A stretch of 64,000 nucleotides of DNA from Micromonospora lupini str. Lupac 08 (lineage in GTDB: Bacteria > Actinomycetota > Actinomycetes > Mycobacteriales > Micromonosporaceae): assembly GCF_000297395.2 (NCBI RefSeq), contig NZ_HF570108.1:5441700-5505699 (forward strand), written 5' to 3'. The position numbers were made by a program, and so were the translations under genes. How positions within the stretch are numbered: the first letter of the stretch is position 1; every line of letters begins with the position of its first letter. Below the pieces are notes generated by a model. It was not told the DNA's origin, searched no databases, and saw nothing but the letters and a program-made list of their open reading frames with translations. Positions 25,981-33,304 of the stretch are shown here, one piece after another.

Positions 25981-27255
25981 ATGAGAGGGACCGGCGGACG
26001 GCTCCTGCGCGGCGCTGCGGCCAGCTCCGCCCTGGTGCTCGTGGCCCTCGGCGCGCCGGCCGCCACGACCGCGGGCCACACTGCCACGATCCGCACGGAT
26101 GCCGGCGGCACGGCCGCTGCCGTGCCGACCCGGGTGCACGATCCGTGGCTCTGGCAGGCGACCGTGGCGCAGCGTCCGGCCGGTCCGGCCGCACTGGTCT
26201 TCTTCACCGACCGCACCCGCTACTCCGAGTCGACAGGGGTGCTTGTCGGCCGGGACGGCGGCTACCGGCTGATCCCGCTACACATCGGCGAGGGGCACGG
26301 ACTGCTCTCCCCGGACGGACGGCACTACCTACGACCGGGCTCCGGCGAGCTGCTGGACCTCAGCACCGGTCGGCAGCGCCGCACCATGAGCCTCGGAGTC
26401 GACCCGCTCGCCTGGTCCGCTGACGGGCGACGCGTAGTGGGCACCCGCGACAACGACGACGCGGTGATCACCTACGGGCCGGAGAACCAGCAGCTCAACA
26501 ATCCGGAGAAGCCCGACGACCTGCTCGTCGTCGACCCGTACCGCGGCACCGAGCAGGTGGTCGCGGCCGGCGCCTTCGCCGCCCACGACGCGGCGGCTTG
26601 GTCGCCCGAGGGCGACATGCTGGCGGTTGCCGGTCCCCCCGACGAGGCGGCGTCAGTCACCGCCCGCCAACGGCTGGTCGTCGTCGACCCGGCTGGCGGC
26701 GCCCCTCGCTGGCAGGTCGACCTGGGCGACCGGCGGATGTTGGCCGGACCGGCAGCCTGGCATCCGGACGGTCGGCGAATCGCTCTGTTCGCCTTCGACG
26801 GCTGCGCCGGGCCGACGTGCACGGCCGAGCAGGCGGCGGCACGCGCCATGCGGATCGAGTTCCTGGACGCCGCCACCGGCCACGCCGTTGGCCGGCCACT
26901 GCCGGTCGACGCCTCGACCAGCGAGATCGTCGGCTGGCGCGGCGACGACCCGGTCGTGCAGCAGGTGAGCCGCCCCGGGAAAGGCACCGACCGGCAGGCC
27001 GTCCTCGCCGCGCTGTCGACCGGCGGCGGCCGAGAGGTGCTGGTGACCGCGCCGATCGGGTCCACCGGCCTGGCAGCCCCGGGCGACCTGCTGATCCGGG
27101 CCGCATTCGGTGGCCCGGAGCGCCGCCCGTCGCCGTTCGCCGCCCCGCTCTGGCTCTACCTCACGCTTGCCGTGCCGCCCCTGCTCGCCGCCGCCCTGCT
27201 CCACCGCCGACGGCGCCGCAGGGCAGCAGCCGCCACCACTGCGCCTCCGGGCTGA
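25981..27255 (+). CDS. Membrane-anchored extracytoplasmic beta-propeller-like protein
   Basis: A 424-aa protein with an N-terminal signal sequence (about residues 1-33, RGAAASSALVLVALGAPAAT), an exported domain, and a C-terminal membrane anchor (APLWLYLTLAVPPLLAAALL, about residues 382-402) followed by a positive tail (HRRRRRR). The exported part has repeating strands of WD40/Tol-type propellers: SPDGRHYL, WSADGRRVVGTRDND, WSPEGDMLAVAG and WHPDGRRIALFAFDG. Two cysteines (CAGPTC) lie near residue 275. No enzymatic motif is seen. It may act with the membrane protein encoded just upstream. Confidence 0.75.
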   Translation: MRGTGGRLLRGAAASSALVLVALGAPAATTAGHTATIRTDAGGTAAAVPTRVHDPWLWQATVAQRPAGPAALVFFTDRTRYSESTGVLVGRDGGYRLIPLHIGEGHGLLSPDGRHYLRPGSGELLDLSTGRQRRTMSLGVDPLAWSADGRRVVGTRDNDDAVITYGPENQQLNNPEKPDDLLVVDPYRGTEQVVAAGAFAAHDAAAWSPEGDMLAVAGPPDEAASVTARQRLVVVDPAGGAPRWQVDLGDRRMLAGPAAWHPDGRRIALFAFDGCAGPTCTAEQAAARAMRIEFLDAATGHAVGRPLPVDASTSEIVGWRGDDPVVQQVSRPGKGTDRQAVLAALSTGGGREVLVTAPIGSTGLAAPGDLLIRAAFGGPERRPSPFAAPLWLYLTLAVPPLLAAALLHRRRRRRAAAATTAPPG

Positions 27256-27402
27256 AGCCGAACGCCGCACGCCGGGCGCGCGTCAGACCCGCACGCCCAG
27301 CGCGTCAGGCCGCACGCTGGTGGCGGGACGGGACTCCGCCACCAGGGGGTCGCTCCAGCTCTGGTGAGGTGGCTCACGACCGATTTGGGCCCTCGACGGG
27401 AC

Positions 27403-27408
27403 TAGGCT
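27403..27408 (+). promoter_or_regulatory. -10 element of lipB, probably leaderless
   Basis: TAGGCT lies seven bases before the GTG at 27416; there is no ribosome site. Confidence 0.5.
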
Positions 27409-27415
27409 GGACGCC

Positions 27416-28057
27416 GTGACGACGACGACCTCCGGCCTGACGGCCGTCCGTGCCGGCCTGCTCGACTACCAGGCCGCCTGGGACGAGCAGCGGCGCCTGC
27501 ACGAGTCGGTGGTGGCTGGCGAGCGCGGCGACACCGTGCTGCTGCTGGAGCACCCGAGCGTCTACACCGCGGGCAAGCGCACCGAACCGTGGGACCGGCC
27601 CGTGGACGGCACCCCTGTCGTCGACGTGGACCGGGGCGGCAAGATCACCTGGCACGGGCCGGGGCAGCTCGTCGGCTACCCGATCCTGCGGCTGCCCGAC
27701 CCGGTGGACGTCGTCGCCTACGTCCGCCGCACCGAGGAGCTGCTCATCGACGTGTGCGCCGAGTTCGGCCTGGCCGCCGGCCGGGTCGAGGGGCGCAGCG
27801 GAGTCTGGGTGCCCGAGGACGACCGGGGGCCGGCCCGCAAGGTGGCCGCCATCGGCATCCGGGTGGCCCGGGGCGTCACCCTGCACGGCTTCTCGATCAA
27901 CTGCGACTGCGACCTGACGTACTTCGACCGGATCGTGCCGTGCGGCATCCGCGACGCGGGTGTCACCTCGCTCACCGCCGAGTTGGGCCGCCCGATCTCC
28001 GTGGCCGACGTGCTGCCAGTGGTCGAGCGCCGGCTGTCCACCCTCGTCGAGGTCTGA
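27416..28057 (+). CDS. lipB: Octanoyltransferase
   Basis: LipB moves octanoyl groups from acyl carrier protein to lipoyl domains, the first step of lipoate synthesis. The 213-aa protein has the active dyad K142 (RKVAAIG) and C176 (IVPCGI); the same numbers as the dyad of the Mycobacterium tuberculosis enzyme, as I recall it. [16 protein letters not shown] is the substrate-binding signature. Its acceptors should include the E2 protein at 14572 and GcvH. lipA, which completes the cofactor, is 4 kb downstream, separated by unrelated genes. Confidence 0.95.
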   Translation: MTTTTSGLTAVRAGLLDYQAAWDEQRRLHESVVAGERGDTVLLLEHPSVYTAGKRTEPWDRPVDGTPVVDVDRGGKITWHGPGQLVGYPILRLPDPVDVVAYVRRTEELLIDVCAEFGLAAGRVEGRSGVWVPEDDRGPARKVAAIGIRVARGVTLHGFSINCDCDLTYFDRIVPCGIRDAGVTSLTAELGRPISVADVLPVVERRLSTLVEV

Positions 28058-28095
28058 TCGCGGCACCGACCGCACCCGCGCATCGGTGCCGTGAC

Positions 28096-28679
28096 ATGAC
28101 GGACGCGGTACGACAGTCGACCGGTACCGCAGTCACGGCCCTGGAGTGCATTCGATGCGGCGCCCAGCATCCGGTCGGCGACTACTCGCTCGGGTGCCCC
28201 TCCTGCGCGGCCGCCGGCCACGGCTCGAACCTGTTCTGCCGTTACCCCGCCGAGGCGGTACGCCAGGACCAACTGCTGCCGTACCCGGTGGTTCCGGATC
28301 TGGGCCAGGGGCGCACACCGCTGTTCCCGCTGCCCTGGCTCGACGGGGTGCTCGTCAAGAACGAGGCGGCGAATCCGACCGGATCCCACAAGGACCGGTT
28401 CGCGGCGATGGCGGTGACCCACGCGAAGGCGTCGGGCTACGAGCGCGTCGTCGTCGGATCGTCAGGTAACGCGGGGCTGGCCACCGCCGCTTTCGCCGCC
28501 GCCGTCGGCCTCCGGGCCGTGGTGGCCGGCTTCACCTGGCTGCCCGAATCGCTCGCGGCGCCGAGATCAGCAGTTGCACCGTGTTGGCCGCCTACGACGT
28601 CCTCCGGCGACGCGACGTCATCCCGTCCGGCGACCGGACCGTCCTGATCACCACCTCCCACCTGTTCAAGGGGCTGTGA
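28096..28679 (+). pseudogene. Threonine-synthase-like PLP enzyme, internally deleted
   Basis: The ATG at 28096 opens a normal N-terminus: a zinc-ribbon-like CIRCGAQHPVGDYSLGCPSC, then the PLP-lysine motif NPTGSHKDRFA and GSSGNAGLATAA. Homology stops at about 28556 (TWLPESLAA). From 28563, one frame over, the extreme C-terminus of the same family appears (EISSCTVLAAYDVLRRRDVIP to TSHLFKGL, stop 28679). About 180-200 central residues are missing, and the fused frame ends in non-homologous sequence at 28647. A functional PLP fold is not possible. It lies between lipB and the DGPF gene. Confidence 0.8.
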
Positions 28680-28850
28680 CAGCGCCGGCAATGCGGGAAG
28701 GCGGGCCGGCGCCGTCCCACGGGTAAGAAATCCGCCACGGGATGTCCCGTGGGGCGTCCGACCGATCGTCCTTATGGTGGAGTCGGCGAACAGCGCCGGC
28801 TCGACACCTACGGCCGGCACCCACCGCCGGCCCGGACGCGAGGAGCGGAC

Positions 28851-29195
28851 ATGCCCACCTACATCGCGCTGACCTACACCGCGGACGTCGACTGGAGCAG
28901 CCCCGAGCAGGCCGACGAGATGGCGGAGTACCGGGAGTTCGGCGCGGCCGCCCGCGCGGTGATCCGGGGCGGCAGCGCGCTCTACCCGACGGCCACCGCG
29001 ACCACCGTACGGGTCACCGGCGGCAGGGGCGGTGACGTGCTCACCACCGACGGTCCGTACGCCGAGACCAAGGAAGCTCTCACCGGCTTCTACCTGCTGG
29101 AATGCGCGGACCTGGACGAGGCCGTGGCGACTGTCGCGCAGCTGCCCGCGGCCTGGAACGGCGCGGTCGAGGTCCGCCCGATCATCCCGGTGTGA
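28851..29195 (+). CDS. YCII/DGPF domain protein
   Basis: A 114-aa protein of the YCII-related superfamily with the DGPF signature (TDGPYAETKEALTGFYLLE, about residues 65-83) and the ending NGAVEVRPIIPV. The ATG follows GAGGAG. Its stop overlaps the GTG of the sigma factor gene (GTGA), so the two are translationally coupled. DGPF proteins are the defining genetic partners of ECF42 sigma factors; their biochemical role is not established. Confidence 0.9.
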   Translation: MPTYIALTYTADVDWSSPEQADEMAEYREFGAAARAVIRGGSALYPTATATTVRVTGGRGGDVLTTDGPYAETKEALTGFYLLECADLDEAVATVAQLPAAWNGAVEVRPIIPV

Positions 29196-30445
29196 CCCCG
29201 ATGCTCACCGGTGACGCGGCGCGGCGGCAGGCCCGGGCCGCCGACGCGGCGGCGCGGGTGATCCGGGCCGAACGGTCCCGGATTCTCGCCACGCTGATCC
29301 GCGTCACCGGCGACGTCGAGCTGGCCGAGGACGCCACGCAGGACGCGATCGTCCGCGCCCTGCGGACCTGGCCGCGCGACGGTGTACCGGACAACCCGCG
29401 CGGCTGGCTGTTGGTCGTGGCACGGCGGCGGGCCGTCGACGTGATCCGCCGGGAAGTCCGCCGCGTCGGGAAGGAGGCCGAGGCCGTGGCGCTGCTGGAT
29501 CCCGCGCCGGACTCGCCCGAGGCCGTCCGGGACGACCTGCTCCGGCTGGTCTTCACCTGCTGCCATCCGGCGCTGTCACTGGACGCGCAGGTGGCCCTGG
29601 CGCTGCGTACCCTCGGCGGGTTGGCCACCGGCGAGGTGGCCCGCGCCCTGGTGGTGCCCGAGGCGACGATGACCAAGCGGCTCACCCGGGCGAAGCAGAA
29701 GATCACCCGCGCCGGCATCCCGTACCGGATACCGGCGGCCGAGGAGCTGCCCGGCCGACTGGCCGGGGTCGCCGCCACCGTCTACCTGATCTTCAACGAG
29801 GGGTACGCGGCCGGCGCCGGCGACGACCTGATCCGGGTCGGGCTGGCGGACGAGGGCCTCCGGCTGGCACGGCTGCTGGTCGAGCTGATGCCGGACGAGC
29901 CGACGGTGCTCGGCCTGCTGGCCCTGGTCCTGTTGCAGGACTCCCGGCGGGCGGCCCGGGTCGGTGTCGACGGTCGACCGCTGCTCCTGGCCGAGCAGGA
30001 CCGGTCGCGCTGGGACCGGGCCGCGATCGGCGCGGGGGTCGAGCTGGTCGGGCGCGGGCTACGCCGCACCCCCGACCACCCCGACCGGTACGTCGTCCAG
30101 GCCGCCATCGCGGCCTGCCACGCCCTCGCCCCGTCGTACGACCGGACACCCTGGGACGCGGTGATCTCCTGGTACGACGTGCTGCTCACCGTGCACGACA
30201 CGGCGGTCGTCCGGCTGAACCGAGCGGCGGCTGTCGCCGAACGCGACGGCCCCGCCGCCGGGCTGGCGCTTGTCGACACGCTCGTCGGGTTGGCCGACTA
30301 CCCGTGGTTCCACGCCACCCGGGGCGAGTTGCTGCACCGCCTCGGCCGGGCCGCCGAGGCCGCCACGGCGTACCGGGCGGCGCTCGCGCTCGACCTCAAC
30401 GGCCCACAGGCGGCCCGGCTGCGCGACCGCCTCGCCGAGTGTTGA
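29192..30445 (+). CDS. ECF42-type RNA polymerase sigma factor with C-terminal TPR-like domain
   Basis: A 417-aa extracytoplasmic-function sigma factor. Region 2 is near residues 30-95 (VTGDVELAEDATQDAIVRALRTWP, then WLLVVARRRAVDVIRRE). Region 4 is near 120-180 (RLVFTCCHPALSLDAQVALALRTLGGLATGEVA, then TMTKRLTRAKQKI). A long helical C-terminal domain (about 190-417, FNEGYAAG, HPDRYVVQAAIAACHA) takes the place of an anti-sigma factor. That domain and the adjacent DGPF gene identify the ECF42 group. The GTG at 29192 overlaps the DGPF stop; ATG 29201 is an alternative. Confidence 0.92.
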   Translation: MTPMLTGDAARRQARAADAAARVIRAERSRILATLIRVTGDVELAEDATQDAIVRALRTWPRDGVPDNPRGWLLVVARRRAVDVIRREVRRVGKEAEAVALLDPAPDSPEAVRDDLLRLVFTCCHPALSLDAQVALALRTLGGLATGEVARALVVPEATMTKRLTRAKQKITRAGIPYRIPAAEELPGRLAGVAATVYLIFNEGYAAGAGDDLIRVGLADEGLRLARLLVELMPDEPTVLGLLALVLLQDSRRAARVGVDGRPLLLAEQDRSRWDRAAIGAGVELVGRGLRRTPDHPDRYVVQAAIAACHALAPSYDRTPWDAVISWYDVLLTVHDTAVVRLNRAAAVAERDGPAAGLALVDTLVGLADYPWFHATRGELLHRLGRAAEAATAYRAALALDLNGPQAARLRDRLAEC

Positions 30446-30454
30446 CAGCGATCA

Positions 30455-30484
30455 ACGGGCCGGCGTCGGACGACGCCGGCCCGT
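30455..30484. terminator. Hairpin terminator between the sigma factor and aspS
   Basis: ACGGGCCGGCGTCG and its exact complement flank a 2-nt gap, a 14-bp GC stem between convergent genes. There is no clear T-run. Confidence 0.75.
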
Positions 30485-30490
30485 GTCGTC

Positions 30491-31807
30491 CTACGGGGTC
30501 AGGCGGTGCAGGTCGCGCGGGAACGCGGTGACCTCCCGGACGTTGGCCGCGCCGACCAGCCGGGCGACAAACCGTTCCAGGCCGATGGCGAAGCCACCGT
30601 GCGGCGGCATGCCGTGCCGGAACGCGTCCAGATATCCCGCGTACGGCTCGACCGGCTCACCCCGGGCCGCCAGCGCCGCCAGGTAGTCGTCGTGCCGGTG
30701 CAGCCGCTGCCCGCCGGTGACCAGCTCAAGGCCGCGAAAGAGCAGGTCAAAACCGTTCGAGTACGCGGGTCGCGCCGGGTCGGGATGGGTGTAGAACGGC
30801 CGCTTCGCCATCGGGTAGCCGGTGACGAAGAGGAAGTCGGAGCCGTGTTCGCGGCGGGCCCACTCGCCGAGTGCCCGTTCGTGGGCGGGCGCGAGGTCCG
30901 GCTCGTCGGCGGGCGCCCCGGCGATCGTCAACGCCTCGCTGAAGTGCACCGCCGGGATCTCCGTGGGCACCTGCGGCGGCGTGACGCCGAGCGTCGCCAG
31001 CGCGTCGGCGGCCCGCTCACCCACCGTGCCCAGCATCCCGGCCAGCGTGTCGCGCAGCACCCGCATCACGTCGTGGTGGTCGGCGACGAAGCCCAGCTCC
31101 ACGTCGAGCGACGTGTACTGCGCGAGGTGCCGGACGGTGTCGTGTGGCTCGGCCCGGAAGACCGGCCCCACCTCGTAGACGCGTTCGAAGACGCCGACCA
31201 TCAACTGCTTGTAGAACTGCGGCGACTGGGCCAGGTACGCGGGCCGGCCGAACCAGTCCAGCGCGAAGACGTTCGCTCCGCTCTCGGTGGACGAGCTGAC
31301 CACCTTCGGAGTGTGGATCTCCACGAAGTCCCGGGCGTCGAGGGCGGCCCGGAAGCCGGCCACCGCCGCCGCCGAGATCCGCAGCGCAGCCGACCGGGTG
31401 GGGTGGCGCAGCGCTGTCGGCGCGTTGTCGAGCTGGGTGGGCAGGCTCGCGGTGAGGGCCGGCCGGTACAGGTCGAACGGCGGCGGCACGGCGGGCGGGC
31501 CGAGGGGACGTACCGTCGGGTCGGTCAGTTCGACCCCGCCGGGCGCCGTCGCCGGCGCGGCCTTGGACGCGCCGTGGCTGCCCCGCGCGGTGACCGTCGC
31601 GGTCACCTCGACGACCGTCTCCTCGGGGAGTTTCTCCAGCTCGGCGCGGACGGCCGGGTCGGTCACGACCACCTGGGCGAGGCCGGCGGCGTCCCGCACG
31701 ATCAGGAACGCCACCGACTTGAGCAACCGTCGGCGGTGCACCCAACCGGCGATGCGCACTGTCTCGCCGACGTGGGCGGGCAGGTGCTGGGACAGGGTTC
31801 GTTGCAT
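30491..31807 (-). CDS. aspS: Archaeal-type aspartyl-tRNA synthetase, probably non-discriminating
   Basis: A class II synthetase of 438 aa, shorter than bacterial AspRS (~590 aa) and lacking its GAD insertion, hence archaeal type. The N-terminal OB-fold anticodon domain starts GWVHRRRLLKSVAFLIVRD; the catalytic core has motif 2 (GPVFRAEPHDTVRHLAQY), SLDVELGF and motif 3 (GGFAIGLERFV). H24 in GWVH and P89 in APGGVEL are the residues that, in archaeal AspRS studies, mark enzymes that also charge tRNA-Asn. The gene is preceded by an apparent T-box leader. A standard aspS is expected elsewhere; if so, this is a second, regulated copy. Confidence 0.88.
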   Translation of the reverse strand: MQRTLSQHLPAHVGETVRIAGWVHRRRLLKSVAFLIVRDAAGLAQVVVTDPAVRAELEKLPEETVVEVTATVTARGSHGASKAAPATAPGGVELTDPTVRPLGPPAVPPPFDLYRPALTASLPTQLDNAPTALRHPTRSAALRISAAAVAGFRAALDARDFVEIHTPKVVSSSTESGANVFALDWFGRPAYLAQSPQFYKQLMVGVFERVYEVGPVFRAEPHDTVRHLAQYTSLDVELGFVADHHDVMRVLRDTLAGMLGTVGERAADALATLGVTPPQVPTEIPAVHFSEALTIAGAPADEPDLAPAHERALGEWARREHGSDFLFVTGYPMAKRPFYTHPDPARPAYSNGFDLLFRGLELVTGGQRLHRHDDYLAALAARGEPVEPYAGYLDAFRHGMPPHGGFAIGLERFVARLVGAANVREVTAFPRDLHRLTP

Positions 31808-32117
31808 GGTGGAACTGCTCCTCGGTCGATCGCCACGCGTCGCCCCCTGGGGAAGCGATGCGTCGCATCAGCCCCAGGGAGGTGTGGGCGAGCGGGATCC
31901 TCGCGGTGCCACCACACCTTCGCCCCCGCCGAAGCGGGGACCTCGTTCGACGCCTGATGACCGGGGCCAGCCGGGCGGACTCTAGTAGGCGTCGCCGCCG
32001 TTCTGCCCGCAGCTCGGGAGGGTCTTCGCGCACCCGTCGCCAGACCGCCTCTCAGCACATCGGCGGCTCTCTGCACTGGCGGGCCGGGGCGCTACTCGGC
32101 TCCGTCGTCGCTGTTGG
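31808..32117 (-). ncRNA. T-box riboswitch leader of aspS (candidate, Asp specifier GAC)
   Basis: The minus-strand leader carries T-box landmarks in order. GAGTAG (AGUA-bulge type) is at about 32096, AGAGAG at about 32072 and GCTGAGAG at about 32056; together these are the distal stem I motifs. Next comes GAAGACCCTCCCGAGC at about 32028, giving specifier codon GAC (Asp), then AGAAC at about 32004. The T-box GGTGGCACCGCG is near 31914. The T-box sits in an antisequestor-like stem, AGGTGTGG pairing with CCACACCT. A CCCTGGGG/CCCCAGGG hairpin and the GAGGAG ribosome site follow. Lack of a T-run and the free CCTCC favour translational control. Confidence 0.75.
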
Positions 32118-32123
32118 GGGGAG

Positions 32124-32129
32124 ACGCTA
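32124..32129 (-). promoter_or_regulatory. -10 element of the aspS T-box transcript
   Basis: TAGCGT on the minus strand, preceded by GGTGC, would start a leader of about 310 nt. No convincing -35 is visible. Confidence 0.4.
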
Positions 32130-32242
32130 GCACCCGCACCCCGCGCTTGTGACGCCAATTTTCGGCTTGCCGGTGTCCGGCGTCACAACGTTCGGGGCGT
32201 GACGCCGGTCGCCTGACGCACATAGACACCTGCCATCCGGCG

Positions 32243-32248
32243 TAGGCT
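32243..32248 (+). promoter_or_regulatory. -10 element of lipA, probably leaderless
   Basis: TAGGCT lies seven bases before the GTG at 32256, the same hexamer and spacing as at lipB. Confidence 0.5.
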
Positions 32249-32255
32249 CGTTTTC

Positions 32256-33251
32256 GTGACGATCGAGCACTCCGCGCCGACGACCGGCCAGGCAGCGCGT
32301 ACCGCAACGGCCGCCCCCGAGGGGCGTCGCCTGCTGCGCATCGAGGCGCGCAACGCCGAGACGCCGATCGAGCGCAAACCGCCATGGATCAAGGTCAAGG
32401 CCAAGATGGGCCCGGAGTACACCCAGCTGCGCGGGCTCGTCTCGCGCGAGGGGCTGCACACCGTCTGCCAGGAGGCCGGCTGCCCCAACATCTACGAGTG
32501 TTGGGAAGACCGGGAGGCCACCTTCCTCATCGGCGGCGACCAGTGCACGCGGCGCTGCGACTTCTGCCAGATCGACACCGGCAAGCCTGCCGAGTTCGAC
32601 GCCGACGAACCGCGCCGGGTCGCCGAGTCGGTGGTCGCGATGGGCCTGCGGTACGCCACCATCACCGGCGTCGCCCGTGACGACCTGCCCGACGGCGGCG
32701 CCTGGCTCTACGCCGAGACCGTCCGACAGATCCACGCCCTGCAGCCCGGTTGCGGCGTGGAGCTGCTCATCCCCGACTTCAACGCCGTGCCCGAGCAGCT
32801 GGCCGAGGTCTTCGGCTCCCGGCCCGAGGTGCTGGCCCACAACGTGGAGACCGTGCCGCGCATCTTCAAGCGCATCCGGCCGGCGTTCCGCTACGACCGC
32901 TCGCTGGACGTGATCCGGCAGGCCCGCGCCGACGGCCTGGTCACCAAGAGCAACCTCATCCTGGGCATGGGCGAGGAGCGGGCCGAGGTCTCCCAGGCGC
33001 TGCGCGACCTGCACGAGGCCGGCTGTGAGCTGATCACCATCACGCAGTACCTGCGCCCCTCCCCCCGGCACCACCCGGTGACCCGCTGGGTCAAGCCGGA
33101 GGAGTTCGTGGAGCTGCGCGAGGAGGCCGAGGAGATCGGCTTCGCCGGGGTGATGAGCGGGCCGCTGGTGCGCTCGTCGTACCGGGCCGGTCGGCTCTAC
33201 AAGCAGGCGCTCGACGCCCGCGCCGCCACCCCGGTCGTCACCGCCGGCTGA
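32256..33251 (+). CDS. lipA: Lipoyl synthase
   Basis: LipA is a radical-SAM enzyme that inserts two sulfurs into octanoylated proteins. The 331-aa protein has the auxiliary-cluster cysteines C71, C76 and C82 ([12 protein letters not shown]) and the radical-SAM cysteines C97, C101 and C104 (CTRRCDFC). RSSYRAG near the C-terminus holds the conserved serine ligand of the auxiliary cluster. It acts after LipB on E2 and GcvH. A hairpin follows the stop. Confidence 0.96.
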   Translation: MTIEHSAPTTGQAARTATAAPEGRRLLRIEARNAETPIERKPPWIKVKAKMGPEYTQLRGLVSREGLHTVCQEAGCPNIYECWEDREATFLIGGDQCTRRCDFCQIDTGKPAEFDADEPRRVAESVVAMGLRYATITGVARDDLPDGGAWLYAETVRQIHALQPGCGVELLIPDFNAVPEQLAEVFGSRPEVLAHNVETVPRIFKRIRPAFRYDRSLDVIRQARADGLVTKSNLILGMGEERAEVSQALRDLHEAGCELITITQYLRPSPRHHPVTRWVKPEEFVELREEAEEIGFAGVMSGPLVRSSYRAGRLYKQALDARAATPVVTAG

Positions 33252-33261
33252 CCCGCCGACA

Positions 33262-33284
33262 GCGCCGCACGGGCCGTGCGGCGC
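33262..33284 (+). terminator. Hairpin after lipA
   Basis: GCGCCGCACGG and CCGTGCGGCGC form an 11-bp stem with a minimal loop, 10 bp after the lipA stop. No T-run is seen. Confidence 0.6.
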
Positions 33285-33304
33285 CCGGGTGTCATGATCG
33301 TGCG

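Noticed and set aside
23910-26216. 768-codon open frame on the minus strand
   Set aside because: Antisense to two membrane-protein genes with normal codon bias on the plus strand; Gln/Arg/Gly-rich low-complexity product.
31840-31885. Intrinsic terminator in the aspS leader
   Set aside because: The CCCTGGGG/CCCCAGGG hairpin is strong but is followed by GGCGACGCG rather than a T-run, so transcriptional attenuation is less likely than translational control.
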